Shown: positions 34,444 to 44,590 of the stretch, one piece after another
Position numbering within the stretch: position 1 is the stretch's first letter
Layout: each line of letters starts with the position of its first letter
Assembly (NCBI GenBank): GCA_938005745.1
Contig: CALLMM010000001.1
Coordinates: forward strand, 372,001-436,000
Origin: an uncultured Chthonomonadales bacterium
GTDB lineage: Bacteria > Armatimonadota > Chthonomonadetes > Chthonomonadales > CAJBBX01
Reading direction: 5' to 3'
DNA: 64,000 nucleotides
The notes under the pieces: model-generated
The model's input: only the letters and a program-made list of their open reading frames with translations
The model's database searches: none
What the model was told of the DNA's origin: nothing
Translations under genes and position numbers: made by a program

Positions 34444-35693
34444 CAGAGGCTTCACAGGAGAAGATGCCGGAGAAGAGCCGCTCCTTCCGGCGCATCCTGA
34501 GCCTGGTTCTGCTGCTGCTGCTGGTCGCCGCCGCCTTTGTCTACGTTCCGATGTGGATGGACTCCTATCGGCGGGGGCAGCTTCAAAGGCTGTCCCTGCC
34601 CGAGCTGGAGCAGTTGACGAAAAATCAACCAGGCAATACGGAGGCGCTCTATCGTCTGGGCGTCGTCTACGGACGCGAGGGACGCTATCCCGACGCCGTG
34701 CGCGCCTTTCTGGCGGCGCTGGAGAAGGAGCCGACCCGCGCCGACGTCCTCAACGATCTCGGCGTAACCTATATGCTCATGGAGCGCTACTATGAGGCGC
34801 TGGTCGCCTATCAGGGCGCGCTCCAGATCAAGCCGGACTACGCTACCGCCCATGCCAATCTGGGGCGGCTCTATCTGGCGACCAAGATGCCCTTCTCCGC
34901 CAACCGGTCGCTGCAGCGCGCCATCGAACTGGATCCGCGCAACCTGGATACCCTGTGCGATCTGGGAGAAGCCGGACAGCAGACGCTGAACCTGCAGCAG
35001 GCGGAGGACGCCTACAAGCGGGCGCTGGCGATCAACGACCGACACGCCCCCGCGTATATCGGGCTGGGAAAGACCTACTACAGCCGGGGACGTCTTGCTG
35101 ACGCCGAGGAGATGACTCGCAAGGCGTTGACAATAGACCCGGAATCCTCCGTCGCCCTGATGACGCTGGCGCGGATCCGGCTGGACAAGCCGGGCGCGTC
35201 CGACGCCGACCTGCGCGAGGCGCAGGAGTATCTGCAGCGCGCCCTGAAGGCAGACGACCGGAATCCGGAGATCTGGTACGATCTGGGACGGATCAGCCTG
35301 CGGCAGAATAAGCCGACGGAGGCGATCGAACACCTGAAGAAGGCACTTATCCTCTCTCCCCAGCATATGGGAGCGATGCAGCAGATCGAGCGCGCCCTGC
35401 GTCTTGCCGGACGTAAGGCAGAGGCGGATCGCGTGTCGCGCGTCATGCGGGAGCGCGCCCTGCGGGAGCGCGAGGAGATGCGCCTCGAAGAGACGGTGGG
35501 ACGCACGCCCAACGACTGGGACTCGCAGGCGAAACTGGCGCAGTTGTACACTCTTTCCGGGAAGCGGGGACTGGCGATGCTGATCGTTCGACGCATGCAG
35601 CAGGAGGCTCCGCAGCACCCGGCGCTGCCAGAACTGCAACGGGCGCTCGACGCCATGCAGGCGCAGCAAAACACTCCAGACAGCAGGCCCTGA
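34440..35693 (+). CDS. Membrane-anchored TPR protein
   Basis: A 417-residue protein with one N-terminal membrane segment (ILSLVLLLLLVAAAFVYVPM). About nine tetratricopeptide repeats follow across residues 60-400, for example EALYRLGVVYGREGRYPDAV, YYEALVAYQGALQIKPDYA and PEIWYDLGRISLRQNKPTEA. It is probably anchored with the repeats outside the cytoplasm and serves as a scaffold. It overlaps the previous gene by 4 bases and the next gene's ATG follows its stop directly, so the three are translated as one operon. Partner unknown; the CRTAC1 protein is the obvious candidate. Confidence 0.85.
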   Translation: MTEASQEKMPEKSRSFRRILSLVLLLLLVAAAFVYVPMWMDSYRRGQLQRLSLPELEQLTKNQPGNTEALYRLGVVYGREGRYPDAVRAFLAALEKEPTRADVLNDLGVTYMLMERYYEALVAYQGALQIKPDYATAHANLGRLYLATKMPFSANRSLQRAIELDPRNLDTLCDLGEAGQQTLNLQQAEDAYKRALAINDRHAPAYIGLGKTYYSRGRLADAEEMTRKALTIDPESSVALMTLARIRLDKPGASDADLREAQEYLQRALKADDRNPEIWYDLGRISLRQNKPTEAIEHLKKALILSPQHMGAMQQIERALRLAGRKAEADRVSRVMRERALREREEMRLEETVGRTPNDWDSQAKLAQLYTLSGKRGLAMLIVRRMQQEAPQHPALPELQRALDAMQAQQNTPDSRP

Positions 35694-37421
35694 ATGCGGA
35701 TAATCAACTCCTTGTCGTCGCTGCCGGGCGTCGTCCTCAGCCTGGCACTCCTTGCGCTGCTGGGAGGCTGCCGTGCCGCCTCCCCTCCCTCCGGAAACTC
35801 CGCGCCCAACACGCCCGCGCCCTCCGCCCCGGTCGGGATATCCTCCCCGCCCGGCTTTGAACTGGTGGAGGTCGCGGCGCAGCGCGGGCTGAACTTCCAG
35901 CACACCTACGGCACGCGCGAACCGATGACCATCGTGGACACAATGGGCAGCGGCTGCGCCTTCTTCGATTTCGACGCAGACGGCTGGCTCGATGTGTTCA
36001 TGGTCAACGCCGGACAGGACTTCATGCAGCCCGTCCAGAAGCCCGGCAGCAAACTGTTCCGAAACCTGGGCAACGGCAACTTTGAGGATGTTACCGAACG
36101 CTCGCAGATCGTGATTGACGGCTATGCGATGGGCTGCTGCATCGGCGATTACGACAACGACGGGCGCGACGATCTGTTCGTCAGCGGGTACGGGCGCAAC
36201 TGGCTCTTTCGCAATCTGGGAGGAGGCGTCTTTCGCGACGTAACCCGGGCGGCAGGCATCCCGCAGCGTCCCGGAGCCTGGGGAATGGGCTGCGCCTTCG
36301 TGGATGTGAACCGCGACGGACGGCTCGATCTCTATGTGGCGAACTACATCCTCTACGACCCCCAAATCCCGCTCTGCATGTCCGCCAACGTGATGCACGG
36401 CTGCACTCCCAACCAGTATAAGACCCAGCGCAATGAACTCTATATCAATCTGGGGGGCGGCAGGTTCGCCGACAGAACCCGCGAACTGGGCGCAGAGGAT
36501 CCGGACGGAGCCGGGCTGGGTATGGTGGTCTTCGACTACGATAACGACGGCTGGCCCGACATCTTCGTCGCCAATGACGGCACGCCCAACGCCCTCCTGC
36601 ACAATCGCAACGGACGGTTTGAGAACATCGGGCAGTCGTCCGGCGTCGCCTTCGGCGAGAGCGGCATCATGCGCGCCGGCATGGGAACCGACGCCGCCGA
36701 CTATAACGGCGACGGACGCATGGACCTGACCGTGACCAACTTCCAGCACGAGCCGAACTCCCTCTATCGCAACCTCGGGGGCGGTCTCTTCCAGGACGCC
36801 TCCTTCGAGGATGGAACCGGCGCGCCCTGTCTGGGCTTCCTCGCCTTCGGCGTCACCTTTGCCGACCTGAACGGGGACGGCAGACCGGATCTCTATGTCG
36901 GCAACGGGCATGTCTACGATAATGTCCATCTTTTTGACGACACGGCAACCTTTGAGCAGAGAGATCAGGTATTTCTCAATGTAGGGGGAAGGTTTCAGGA
37001 GCTTCTGCCGGAGTCGAAGGCGTTTCCGACGAAACCGTCGGTGGCGCGCGGGGTCGCCGCCGGAGACTTCAATAACGACGGCGCGACCGACATCCTGATC
37101 AACAGCGTCAACCGCCCGGTTCGCCTGCTGGAGAACCGACGATCCGTCCCCGTTCACTGGATCGGGTTGAAACTGATCGGGACGAAGAGCAATCGCAGCG
37201 CGATCGGCGCGCGCGTGGAGCTTCGAGGACCGGGGGGCGTGCAGGTGCGCGAGGTGCGCAGCGGCGGCAGCTACCTGTCGCAGGGCGATCTGCGTATCCT
37301 GTTCAACATCGGCAGCGTCGCCTCTCCCGAAGGTCTCTCTCTACAGATACGCTGGCCCAGCGGGAAGACGCAGAGCCTGACCCCGCAGCTGGACCGCTAC
37401 GTTACCATTCGGGAGCCGTAA
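35694..37421 (+). CDS. CRTAC1-family (FG-GAP/VCBS + ASPIC/UnbV) lipoprotein
   Basis: A 575-residue lipoprotein (signal LSLALLALLGGCRAASPPS). The propeller repeats are seen as FDFDADGWLDVFMVNAGQDF, CCIGDYDNDGRDDLFVSGYG and DYNGDGRMDLTVTNFQHEPN, each with a Ca-binding DxDxDG-like loop. The C-terminal ASPIC/UnbV domain spans about residues 485-575 (SAIGARVELRGPGGVQVREV, LQIRWPSGKTQSL). It is similar in design to the protein at 28996 but lies on the other strand in a TPR operon. CRTAC1 proteins next to TPR proteins recur in Armatimonadota, Planctomycetota and Acidobacteriota, again without a known role. Start follows the TPR stop with no gap. Confidence 0.9.
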   Translation: MRIINSLSSLPGVVLSLALLALLGGCRAASPPSGNSAPNTPAPSAPVGISSPPGFELVEVAAQRGLNFQHTYGTREPMTIVDTMGSGCAFFDFDADGWLDVFMVNAGQDFMQPVQKPGSKLFRNLGNGNFEDVTERSQIVIDGYAMGCCIGDYDNDGRDDLFVSGYGRNWLFRNLGGGVFRDVTRAAGIPQRPGAWGMGCAFVDVNRDGRLDLYVANYILYDPQIPLCMSANVMHGCTPNQYKTQRNELYINLGGGRFADRTRELGAEDPDGAGLGMVVFDYDNDGWPDIFVANDGTPNALLHNRNGRFENIGQSSGVAFGESGIMRAGMGTDAADYNGDGRMDLTVTNFQHEPNSLYRNLGGGLFQDASFEDGTGAPCLGFLAFGVTFADLNGDGRPDLYVGNGHVYDNVHLFDDTATFEQRDQVFLNVGGRFQELLPESKAFPTKPSVARGVAAGDFNNDGATDILINSVNRPVRLLENRRSVPVHWIGLKLIGTKSNRSAIGARVELRGPGGVQVREVRSGGSYLSQGDLRILFNIGSVASPEGLSLQIRWPSGKTQSLTPQLDRYVTIREP

Positions 37422-37468
37422 CGCTTTCGGCAGCCGTTGCGCCTTCGGCAGCCGTTGCGCCTTCGGCA
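37415..37468 (+). repeat. 18-base tandem repeat, three copies
   Basis: The unit GCCGTTGCGCCTTCGGCA occurs at 37433-37450 and 37451-37468. A diverged copy (GCCGTAACGCTTTCGGCA) at 37415-37432 contains the TAA stop of the CRTAC1 gene. Replication slippage from the end of the gene is the simplest origin. Confidence 0.85.
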
Positions 37469-37500
37469 GCGGCGCCCATCTCTTGCAGAGAGATACTCTG

Positions 37501-37526
37501 CCCTCTCCCATGCATACGGGAGAGGG
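37501..37526 (+). terminator. Hairpin between CRTAC1 and TPR genes (terminator or RBS-masking)
   Basis: CCCTCTCCC and GGGAGAGGG form a perfect 9-base stem around ATGCATAC. No T-run follows. The 3' arm GGGAGAGGGG is the only candidate ribosome site for the gene at 37539, so folding would both attenuate read-through and hide the site. Confidence 0.5.
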
Positions 37527-37538
37527 GATTATAGCGAA

Positions 37539-39002
37539 ATGATGCGACATCTGAAAGCCCTTATGATTCTGTCTTCCCTGGCGATCCTGATCGGCGGATG
37601 CCAGTCCGCGCCGCCCAGACAGGCGGCTCCTCCGGGGCAGCCGCCGCAGACCGCCTCCGGTGCGTCCTCGCAGGGTGCGACTCCGGCTCCCTCTGAGACC
37701 GGCAGCCCGCCTCCCGCGCCCGCCCCGGCAACGGGCGGGACGTCCGCCCCGCCTCCCGGCGGTCAGACGTCCGGCAACAGCCAGCCGACCGGACCGGACA
37801 TCACCGCCAACTTTGCGATGGCAAAGAAGCAGATTGACGACACCATCGCGGCAGACCCGAAAAACCACAACCTGCGCATGCAGGCGGCGGAGTTCTACAT
37901 GAAGATCGGGCGCTACGCGGAGGCGGTTCCGCACCTGCAGGAGGCGGTGAAGCTCTCGCCGGATAAGGTTCTGGCGTGGATCGCGCTCGGAGACGCCGCC
38001 TCGCTCGCCGGCAAATTCCCAACCGCGCAGCAGGCTTACGACCGGGCGCGCAAGATGGACCCGGACAACCCGTTCATCTATCGCGGACGCGGGCAGATGC
38101 TGATCCTCCAGCGGCGTTTCAAGGAGGCGCAGGCGGTTCTGGAAGAGGGAATGAAGAAGAACCCGAAGGATGTGGAGGTGCGCACCGCGCTCGGAAACCT
38201 CTACCTGATCCTCAACAAGCCGCGCCTGGCGATCAACACCATCGAGCCGATCCTCAAACAGGCGCAGAACCGCCCCGATCTTCACTATCTGCTCGGAGAC
38301 GCCTACGAGCGCGATCTGCATGTGGAGACGGCGATCAAGCATATGCAGGAGACGGTTCGCCTCGACCCGATGAATGCGGAGGCGTGGGGACGGATCGGTC
38401 TCTACCATATCAACCTGACCCGCTACAAACAGGCGCGCGAGCCGCTTCAGCGCGCCATCACCCTGCAGCCGGATGAACCGCACTTCTACTGGGCGCTGGG
38501 CGACTCCTACCTGTTCGATGACTCGGAGCCGGACCACTTTGCGAAGGCAAGAGATCTCTATAAGAAGGCGCTGCAGCTCGATCCCAACAATCCCAAGGCG
38601 CTCTACTCCTACGGGATGGGATTGACCCGCTACGGCGAACAGAAGGACCTGGAGGAGGCGCTGGAGATATTCCAGAAGATGATCCGCCTCAATCCGAACG
38701 ACATGAACGCCCACTACAAGCTGTACGAGACCTTTCGGCGGCTGGGGCGGCTGCAGGAGGCGGAGGCGCACAAAGCGAAGTTCAAAGACCTCTTTGCGAA
38801 AGGACGCGAGCAGACCCGCAGCCTCTATGCCGCCGCCTCCTTCCGGGATACGCCGCAGGCGCTCCTGGCGCGCGGGCGCAAAGCGATGCAGGAGCAGAAC
38901 TACCCGGTTGCGGAGAAGCTGTTCCAGCTTGCGCTGGAGCGCGACGGAACGCTGGAGGAGGCCCGCCGCGGGCTGGAGGAGGCCCGCCGCCGCCAGAAGT
39001 AG
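37539..39002 (+). CDS. TPR lipoprotein
   Basis: The start is placed at ATG 37539 (or 37542), where a lipoprotein signal begins (LMILSSLAILIGGCQSAPPR). A Pro/Ala/Gly-rich linker of about 70 residues follows, then about ten tetratricopeptide repeats to the end (for example LRMQAAEFYMKIGRYAEAVP, NPFIYRGRGQMLILQRRFKE, EDLYKKALQLDPNN-type units). It is likely an envelope scaffold protein working with the upstream TPR/CRTAC1 operon. The C-terminus contains a duplicated LEEARR unit arising from a 21-base DNA repeat around 38951. A hairpin covers the probable ribosome site. Confidence 0.85.
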   Translation: MMRHLKALMILSSLAILIGGCQSAPPRQAAPPGQPPQTASGASSQGATPAPSETGSPPPAPAPATGGTSAPPPGGQTSGNSQPTGPDITANFAMAKKQIDDTIAADPKNHNLRMQAAEFYMKIGRYAEAVPHLQEAVKLSPDKVLAWIALGDAASLAGKFPTAQQAYDRARKMDPDNPFIYRGRGQMLILQRRFKEAQAVLEEGMKKNPKDVEVRTALGNLYLILNKPRLAINTIEPILKQAQNRPDLHYLLGDAYERDLHVETAIKHMQETVRLDPMNAEAWGRIGLYHINLTRYKQAREPLQRAITLQPDEPHFYWALGDSYLFDDSEPDHFAKARDLYKKALQLDPNNPKALYSYGMGLTRYGEQKDLEEALEIFQKMIRLNPNDMNAHYKLYETFRRLGRLQEAEAHKAKFKDLFAKGREQTRSLYAAASFRDTPQALLARGRKAMQEQNYPVAEKLFQLALERDGTLEEARRGLEEARRRQK

Positions 39003-39026
39003 CCTCGGAACTGGCGCAGCCATAGT

Positions 39027-39050
39027 CCGGGCAGGCGTTTGCCTGTCCGG
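39027..39050. terminator. Hairpin between convergent TPR and PilZ genes
   Basis: CCGGGCAGGC and GCCTGTCCGG pair (one G-U) around GTTT, followed by TCTTC. It lies between two convergent genes and could stop transcription from the left. Confidence 0.45.
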
Positions 39051-39103
39051 TCTTCACAGGAGAGAACGGAGGACCCGGATCGCAGAGCGGACGCGGCGGA
39101 CTA

Positions 39104-39463
39104 TCAGTCCAGACGCAGGTTGAGGTACCAGGTGTGTCTCTGGCTGTCCTCCGCATCTACAAAAGAGAGACCGTACTCAAACCACCGCTCGTCTGCGCGC
39201 ACATGCTCTCGCCGTCGCTGAATACGCATGCGAACTGACAGAAGACCCGCGGCGCCCTCCGGGGGATGGACGGTCATCGTGCAGCCTTCCGGGAAACTGT
39301 GATTCGAGGTCAGCAGCATCCCTGTTCGGCTGATATTGACCAAAACCGCCTCATGCGTTCCCTCTTCCGGGTGCTCCATCAGGACGATGTGAGTTCCGGT
39401 AGGCTGACGTAGGGCTTCACGCCGGTCCTCCTGTTCCAGCATACGCTTTTGCTCACTCTCCAT
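39104..39463 (-). CDS. PilZ-domain protein (probable c-di-GMP receptor)
   Basis: I set the start at ATG 39463, ten bases after AGGAGGT; the frame is open further upstream but its codon use is AT-rich and unlike coding sequence here. The 119-residue product is a single PilZ domain. RREALR holds the RxxxR motif (Arg15-Arg19), NISRTG is the (D/N)xSxxG motif, and YGLSFVDAEDSQR is the usual last strand. Both c-di-GMP binding motifs are intact, so binding is likely. No target is encoded beside it; it diverges from katG and converges with the TPR gene. Confidence 0.8.
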   Translation of the reverse strand: MESEQKRMLEQEDRREALRQPTGTHIVLMEHPEEGTHEAVLVNISRTGMLLTSNHSFPEGCTMTVHPPEGAAGLLSVRMRIQRRREHVRADERWFEYGLSFVDAEDSQRHTWYLNLRLD

Positions 39464-42060
<2,597 letters not shown>

Positions 42061-42107
42061 TCGCTCGCGCGCGAACTGCGAACAGGTCGGCAGCGGACCA
42101 TCCAGCA

Positions 42108-42144
42108 GCCGGCTCGGCGAATGCGCTCCCTTCGCCGAGCCGGC
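42108..42144. terminator. Strong terminator between katG and dehydrogenase
   Basis: GCCGGCTCGGCGAA and TTCGCCGAGCCGGC form a perfect 14-base stem with a 9-base loop, followed by GCGCTTCTTCT. It lies between convergent genes and may act in both directions. Confidence 0.8.
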
Positions 42145-42159
42145 GCGCTTCTTCTGCCC

Positions 42160-43179
42160 CTAGAACATCGTCATCGCCTTAATAACGCCGGTCTCCGGCT
42201 TCAGCCATGCGGGAAACTGCGCGATCATCGCGGCGGCGTCGGCGCGGTGCGTGATCCAGGGTGTCGGATCTATAGCGCCGCTCTCTAGCAAGCCGATCAC
42301 GCGCCGGAAGTCCGCGGCGGTGGAGTTGCGGGTCGCCAGCAGCGTGATCTCGCGGCGATGAAACTCCGGGTCGTGCAGGGGAATGTCCGCCTGCGCCAGC
42401 CCCACAAATACCAGCCGCCCGCCGTGCGCCACATAGTCGAAGGCGCGCTGCATGGAGGCGGGGCTGCCGGTCGCATCGAAAACGAGCGTGGGCAGATCGC
42501 CCCCCGTTATCTGCCGTACCGTCTCCAGCGGGTCGCCCTCTCCGGCGTCTACCGTATAGTCCGCGCCCATCTGCCGGCGAGAGAACTCCAGACGCGCCGC
42601 GCTGATATCCATCACGATCACCACCGCCCCCGCCGCCTTCGCAAACTGTATCACTGACAGGCCGATCGGTCCCGCCCCGATCACCAGCGCAAACTCTCCC
42701 GCCTGCGTCTGCGCCCGATCCGCCGCGTGCGCGCCGATTCCGAGCGTCTCGACCAGCGCCAGTTGCTCGAGCGTCAGTATCTCCGAGCGGTGCAGCTTGT
42801 TCACCGGGACGTTTATGTACGCGCGCATGCCGCCGTCGGTATGTACGCCCAGCACCTGCAGATGGACGCAGCAGTTGGTCCTGCCCCTCCGGCAGGCGAT
42901 GCACGTTCCGCAGTTCAGGTACGGCTCGACGGCGCAGCGATCCCCGATCTTCAGCCCGGCGGAATTCTCGCCGATCTCCACGACCTCCACGCCCAGTTCA
43001 TGCCCCAGAATGCGCGGATAGGTGAAGTAGGGCTGGCGTCCGCGAAAGGCGTGCAGGTCGGTGCCGCAGATTCCCACGCGGCGCACCCGCACCCGCGCCT
43101 CACCGGAGGCGATCCGCCCCGGCTCCGGCGTCTCCCTCAGCACAAAACGTCCCGGCTCCTCCAGAATAATCGTTCTCAT
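42160..43179 (-). CDS. Zinc-dependent alcohol/polyol dehydrogenase (MDR)
   Basis: A 339-residue zinc MDR enzyme. RRVGICGTDLHAF (catalytic Cys) and RILGHELGVEVVEIG (GHE) are the catalytic site, and CGTCIACRRGRTNCC is the four-cysteine structural zinc lobe. The Rossmann half has ALVIGAGPIGLSVIQFAKAA and a conserved Asp (IVMDIS) that favours NAD over NADP. It resembles sorbitol, threonine and galactitol dehydrogenases, and the substrate cannot be chosen from the sequence. Unlike the two MDR proteins at 10798 and 11837 it has all zinc ligands. It lies 28 bases after the alpha/beta hydrolase gene on the same strand. Confidence 0.88.
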   Translation of the reverse strand: MRTIILEEPGRFVLRETPEPGRIASGEARVRVRRVGICGTDLHAFRGRQPYFTYPRILGHELGVEVVEIGENSAGLKIGDRCAVEPYLNCGTCIACRRGRTNCCVHLQVLGVHTDGGMRAYINVPVNKLHRSEILTLEQLALVETLGIGAHAADRAQTQAGEFALVIGAGPIGLSVIQFAKAAGAVVIVMDISAARLEFSRRQMGADYTVDAGEGDPLETVRQITGGDLPTLVFDATGSPASMQRAFDYVAHGGRLVFVGLAQADIPLHDPEFHRREITLLATRNSTAADFRRVIGLLESGAIDPTPWITHRADAAAMIAQFPAWLKPETGVIKAMTMF

Positions 43180-43207
43180 GTCTCTCCCGCGCCTCGCCCC
43201 CTTCCCG

Positions 43208-44230
43208 CTACAGATGCCGCTCTAGGAAGCGAAAGGCACCTTTGCCGTAGAACTGGTGATCGCCCTCGAAAACCTCCGATCCGAACTTCTCCGCCGCGCC
43301 CCAGGCGGCATAGATCTCCTGTGCGCGGGCGACGGCGCGCTGAAAGGCGGGAAGCGGGAAGATCGGGTCTTTCGTGCCGCTCTCCACGAAGAGCGCGCGC
43401 GGCGCAATCAGCCCCGCCATGTCCGGCATCTCGGTCAGCGGCAGGATGCCCGGCACATAGTTATCCACGCAGTGATCCATCGCCAGGATCGAATCGCGGA
43501 AGGTGTTGAAGTAGCCGCTGACCACGGCGACCCGGACCCGCGTATCCAGACAGGCGGTCCAGAACGAGGTCAAGCCGCCGCCGGAGATGCCCATCGTCGC
43601 CAGCCGTCGGGGGTCTGCCTCCGGTCGCGTGGCGAGGAAGTCCAGCCCCCGCATGGCGTCCCATATCCTCCAGCCGGTCATCGTCTCGCCCAGCATCAAC
43701 GCCGCCATACTGTCGCGGGTGCAGGAGGAGGCTCCGCTCCCGGCGCGCTGCGCCTGCTGATCGCGGCGATGCCCGAAGCTGACCTGCTCCAGCGCGAACG
43801 TCGGATACCCGTGCGCCACGCACTGCAGCGCAAAGTCCATCTGGTACTCGTCCGGCTTCTCCAGATCGCGCTGGCTGCCGTCCTCAGCGATCCCCACGAT
43901 GCTGTCCACCCCGCGACCATGTCCTGGCAGGCAGAGGATCGCGGGGCGTCCCGGCGGGCAGTCCGCCGGAACCAGATAGTAGCCGAAGACCTCCATATCG
44001 GGACGGCTCTCGAAACGCACGGTGTCGCGGCGGTAGCGCGGAAACTGGCGGCTCTCATGGACGACGGGCTTGAGCGGCGGACGCTCCCGGAGAATGCCGC
44101 CGACCAGCGCGCGAATGCGGCTTCGCAGCGCGCTCTGCCTCCGCCGCATCTCCTCCGGCGTGCCCAGCTTCCATGCCATCTCAGGCGTTGTCTGCGCGAA
44201 TCGCTGTCTGGCATAGACCTGTGGATCCAT
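43208..44230 (-). CDS. Alpha/beta hydrolase, acetyl-xylan-esterase-like
   Basis: A 340-residue serine hydrolase of the Abhydrolase_7/AXE1-like type. The oxyanion region is AILCLPGHGRG, the nucleophile is in ATMGISGGGLTSFWTA (GxSxGG), the acid is probably Asp in VESGTKDPIFPLPAF, and the His is in VFEGDHQFYGK. No signal peptide is visible, so it is cytoplasmic. Relatives act as carbohydrate esterases or general carboxylesterases. It probably shares a transcript with the zinc dehydrogenase downstream. Confidence 0.8.
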   Translation of the reverse strand: MDPQVYARQRFAQTTPEMAWKLGTPEEMRRRQSALRSRIRALVGGILRERPPLKPVVHESRQFPRYRRDTVRFESRPDMEVFGYYLVPADCPPGRPAILCLPGHGRGVDSIVGIAEDGSQRDLEKPDEYQMDFALQCVAHGYPTFALEQVSFGHRRDQQAQRAGSGASSCTRDSMAALMLGETMTGWRIWDAMRGLDFLATRPEADPRRLATMGISGGGLTSFWTACLDTRVRVAVVSGYFNTFRDSILAMDHCVDNYVPGILPLTEMPDMAGLIAPRALFVESGTKDPIFPLPAFQRAVARAQEIYAAWGAAEKFGSEVFEGDHQFYGKGAFRFLERHL

Positions 44231-44300
44231 CTCTCCTCCCTGTCCTTGATTTATAGACGATTGTTACGCCGCGCGTGAAAATCCTCCTGATCAACCTCTT

Positions 44301-44396
44301 CTGTCCCTGCAGGGGAGCGGCTCCCCCGTCCTCTGTTCTTGCAAGGGAGCGGCTCCCCCGTCCTCTGTTCTTGCAAGGGAGCGGCTCCCCCGTCCT
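44301..44396 (+). repeat. 32-base tandem repeat, three copies plus partial fourth
   Basis: The unit CTGTTCTTGCAAGGGAGCGG followed by CTCCCCCGTCCT is at 44333-44364 and 44365-44396, with a slightly diverged copy at 44301-44332. A partial fourth copy begins at 44397 and runs into the palindromic element. There is no spacer variation, so this is a minisatellite, not CRISPR. Confidence 0.85.
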
Positions 44397-44428
44397 CTGT
44401 TCTTGCAAGGGAGCGCAGGCGACCCCCT

Positions 44429-44580
44429 TCTGTCATTGCGAGGGAGCGTGAGCGACCGAAGCAATCTCACAGTCAGCAGCGGGGATTACAGCGATGGACT
44501 TCAGTCCGTCGCTGTAGTATCTATCCTGTACCCGTCCATTCTTTCCGGCAGGTGGAAGATTGCTTCGCTATCGCTCGTGC
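44429..44580. repeat. MITE/REP-like nested palindrome
   Basis: The left arm includes ATTGCGAGGGAGCG and CGACCGAAGCAATCT (about 44434-44467). The right arm carries the reverse form AGATTGCTTCGCTATCGCTC (44558-44577). Between them an independent hairpin of 14-base arms (TACAGCGATGGACT at 44487-44500 and AGTCCGTCGCTGTA at 44503-44516, one wobble) is closed by a 2-base loop. The TTGCGAGG..GAAGCAATCT motif resembles intergenic repeats I know from many environmental genomes; mobility is inferred. Confidence 0.6.
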
Positions 44581-44590
44581 CGCTGAAAAT

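Larger units (their letters stand above)
44231..44590. other. Repeat-rich gap between hydrolase and RCK-RyR genes
   Basis: A 360-base gap without any gene I can support. It contains the 32-base tandem repeat (44301-44396) and a nested palindromic element (44429-44580), annotated separately. There is no obvious promoter for the hydrolase gene. The right part is the 3' region of the RCK-RyR gene and probably supplies its transcript end. Confidence 0.7.

Noticed and set aside
44301..44420. CRISPR-like direct repeats
   Set aside because: The units are contiguous 32-base tandem copies without variable spacers, and no cas gene is present.
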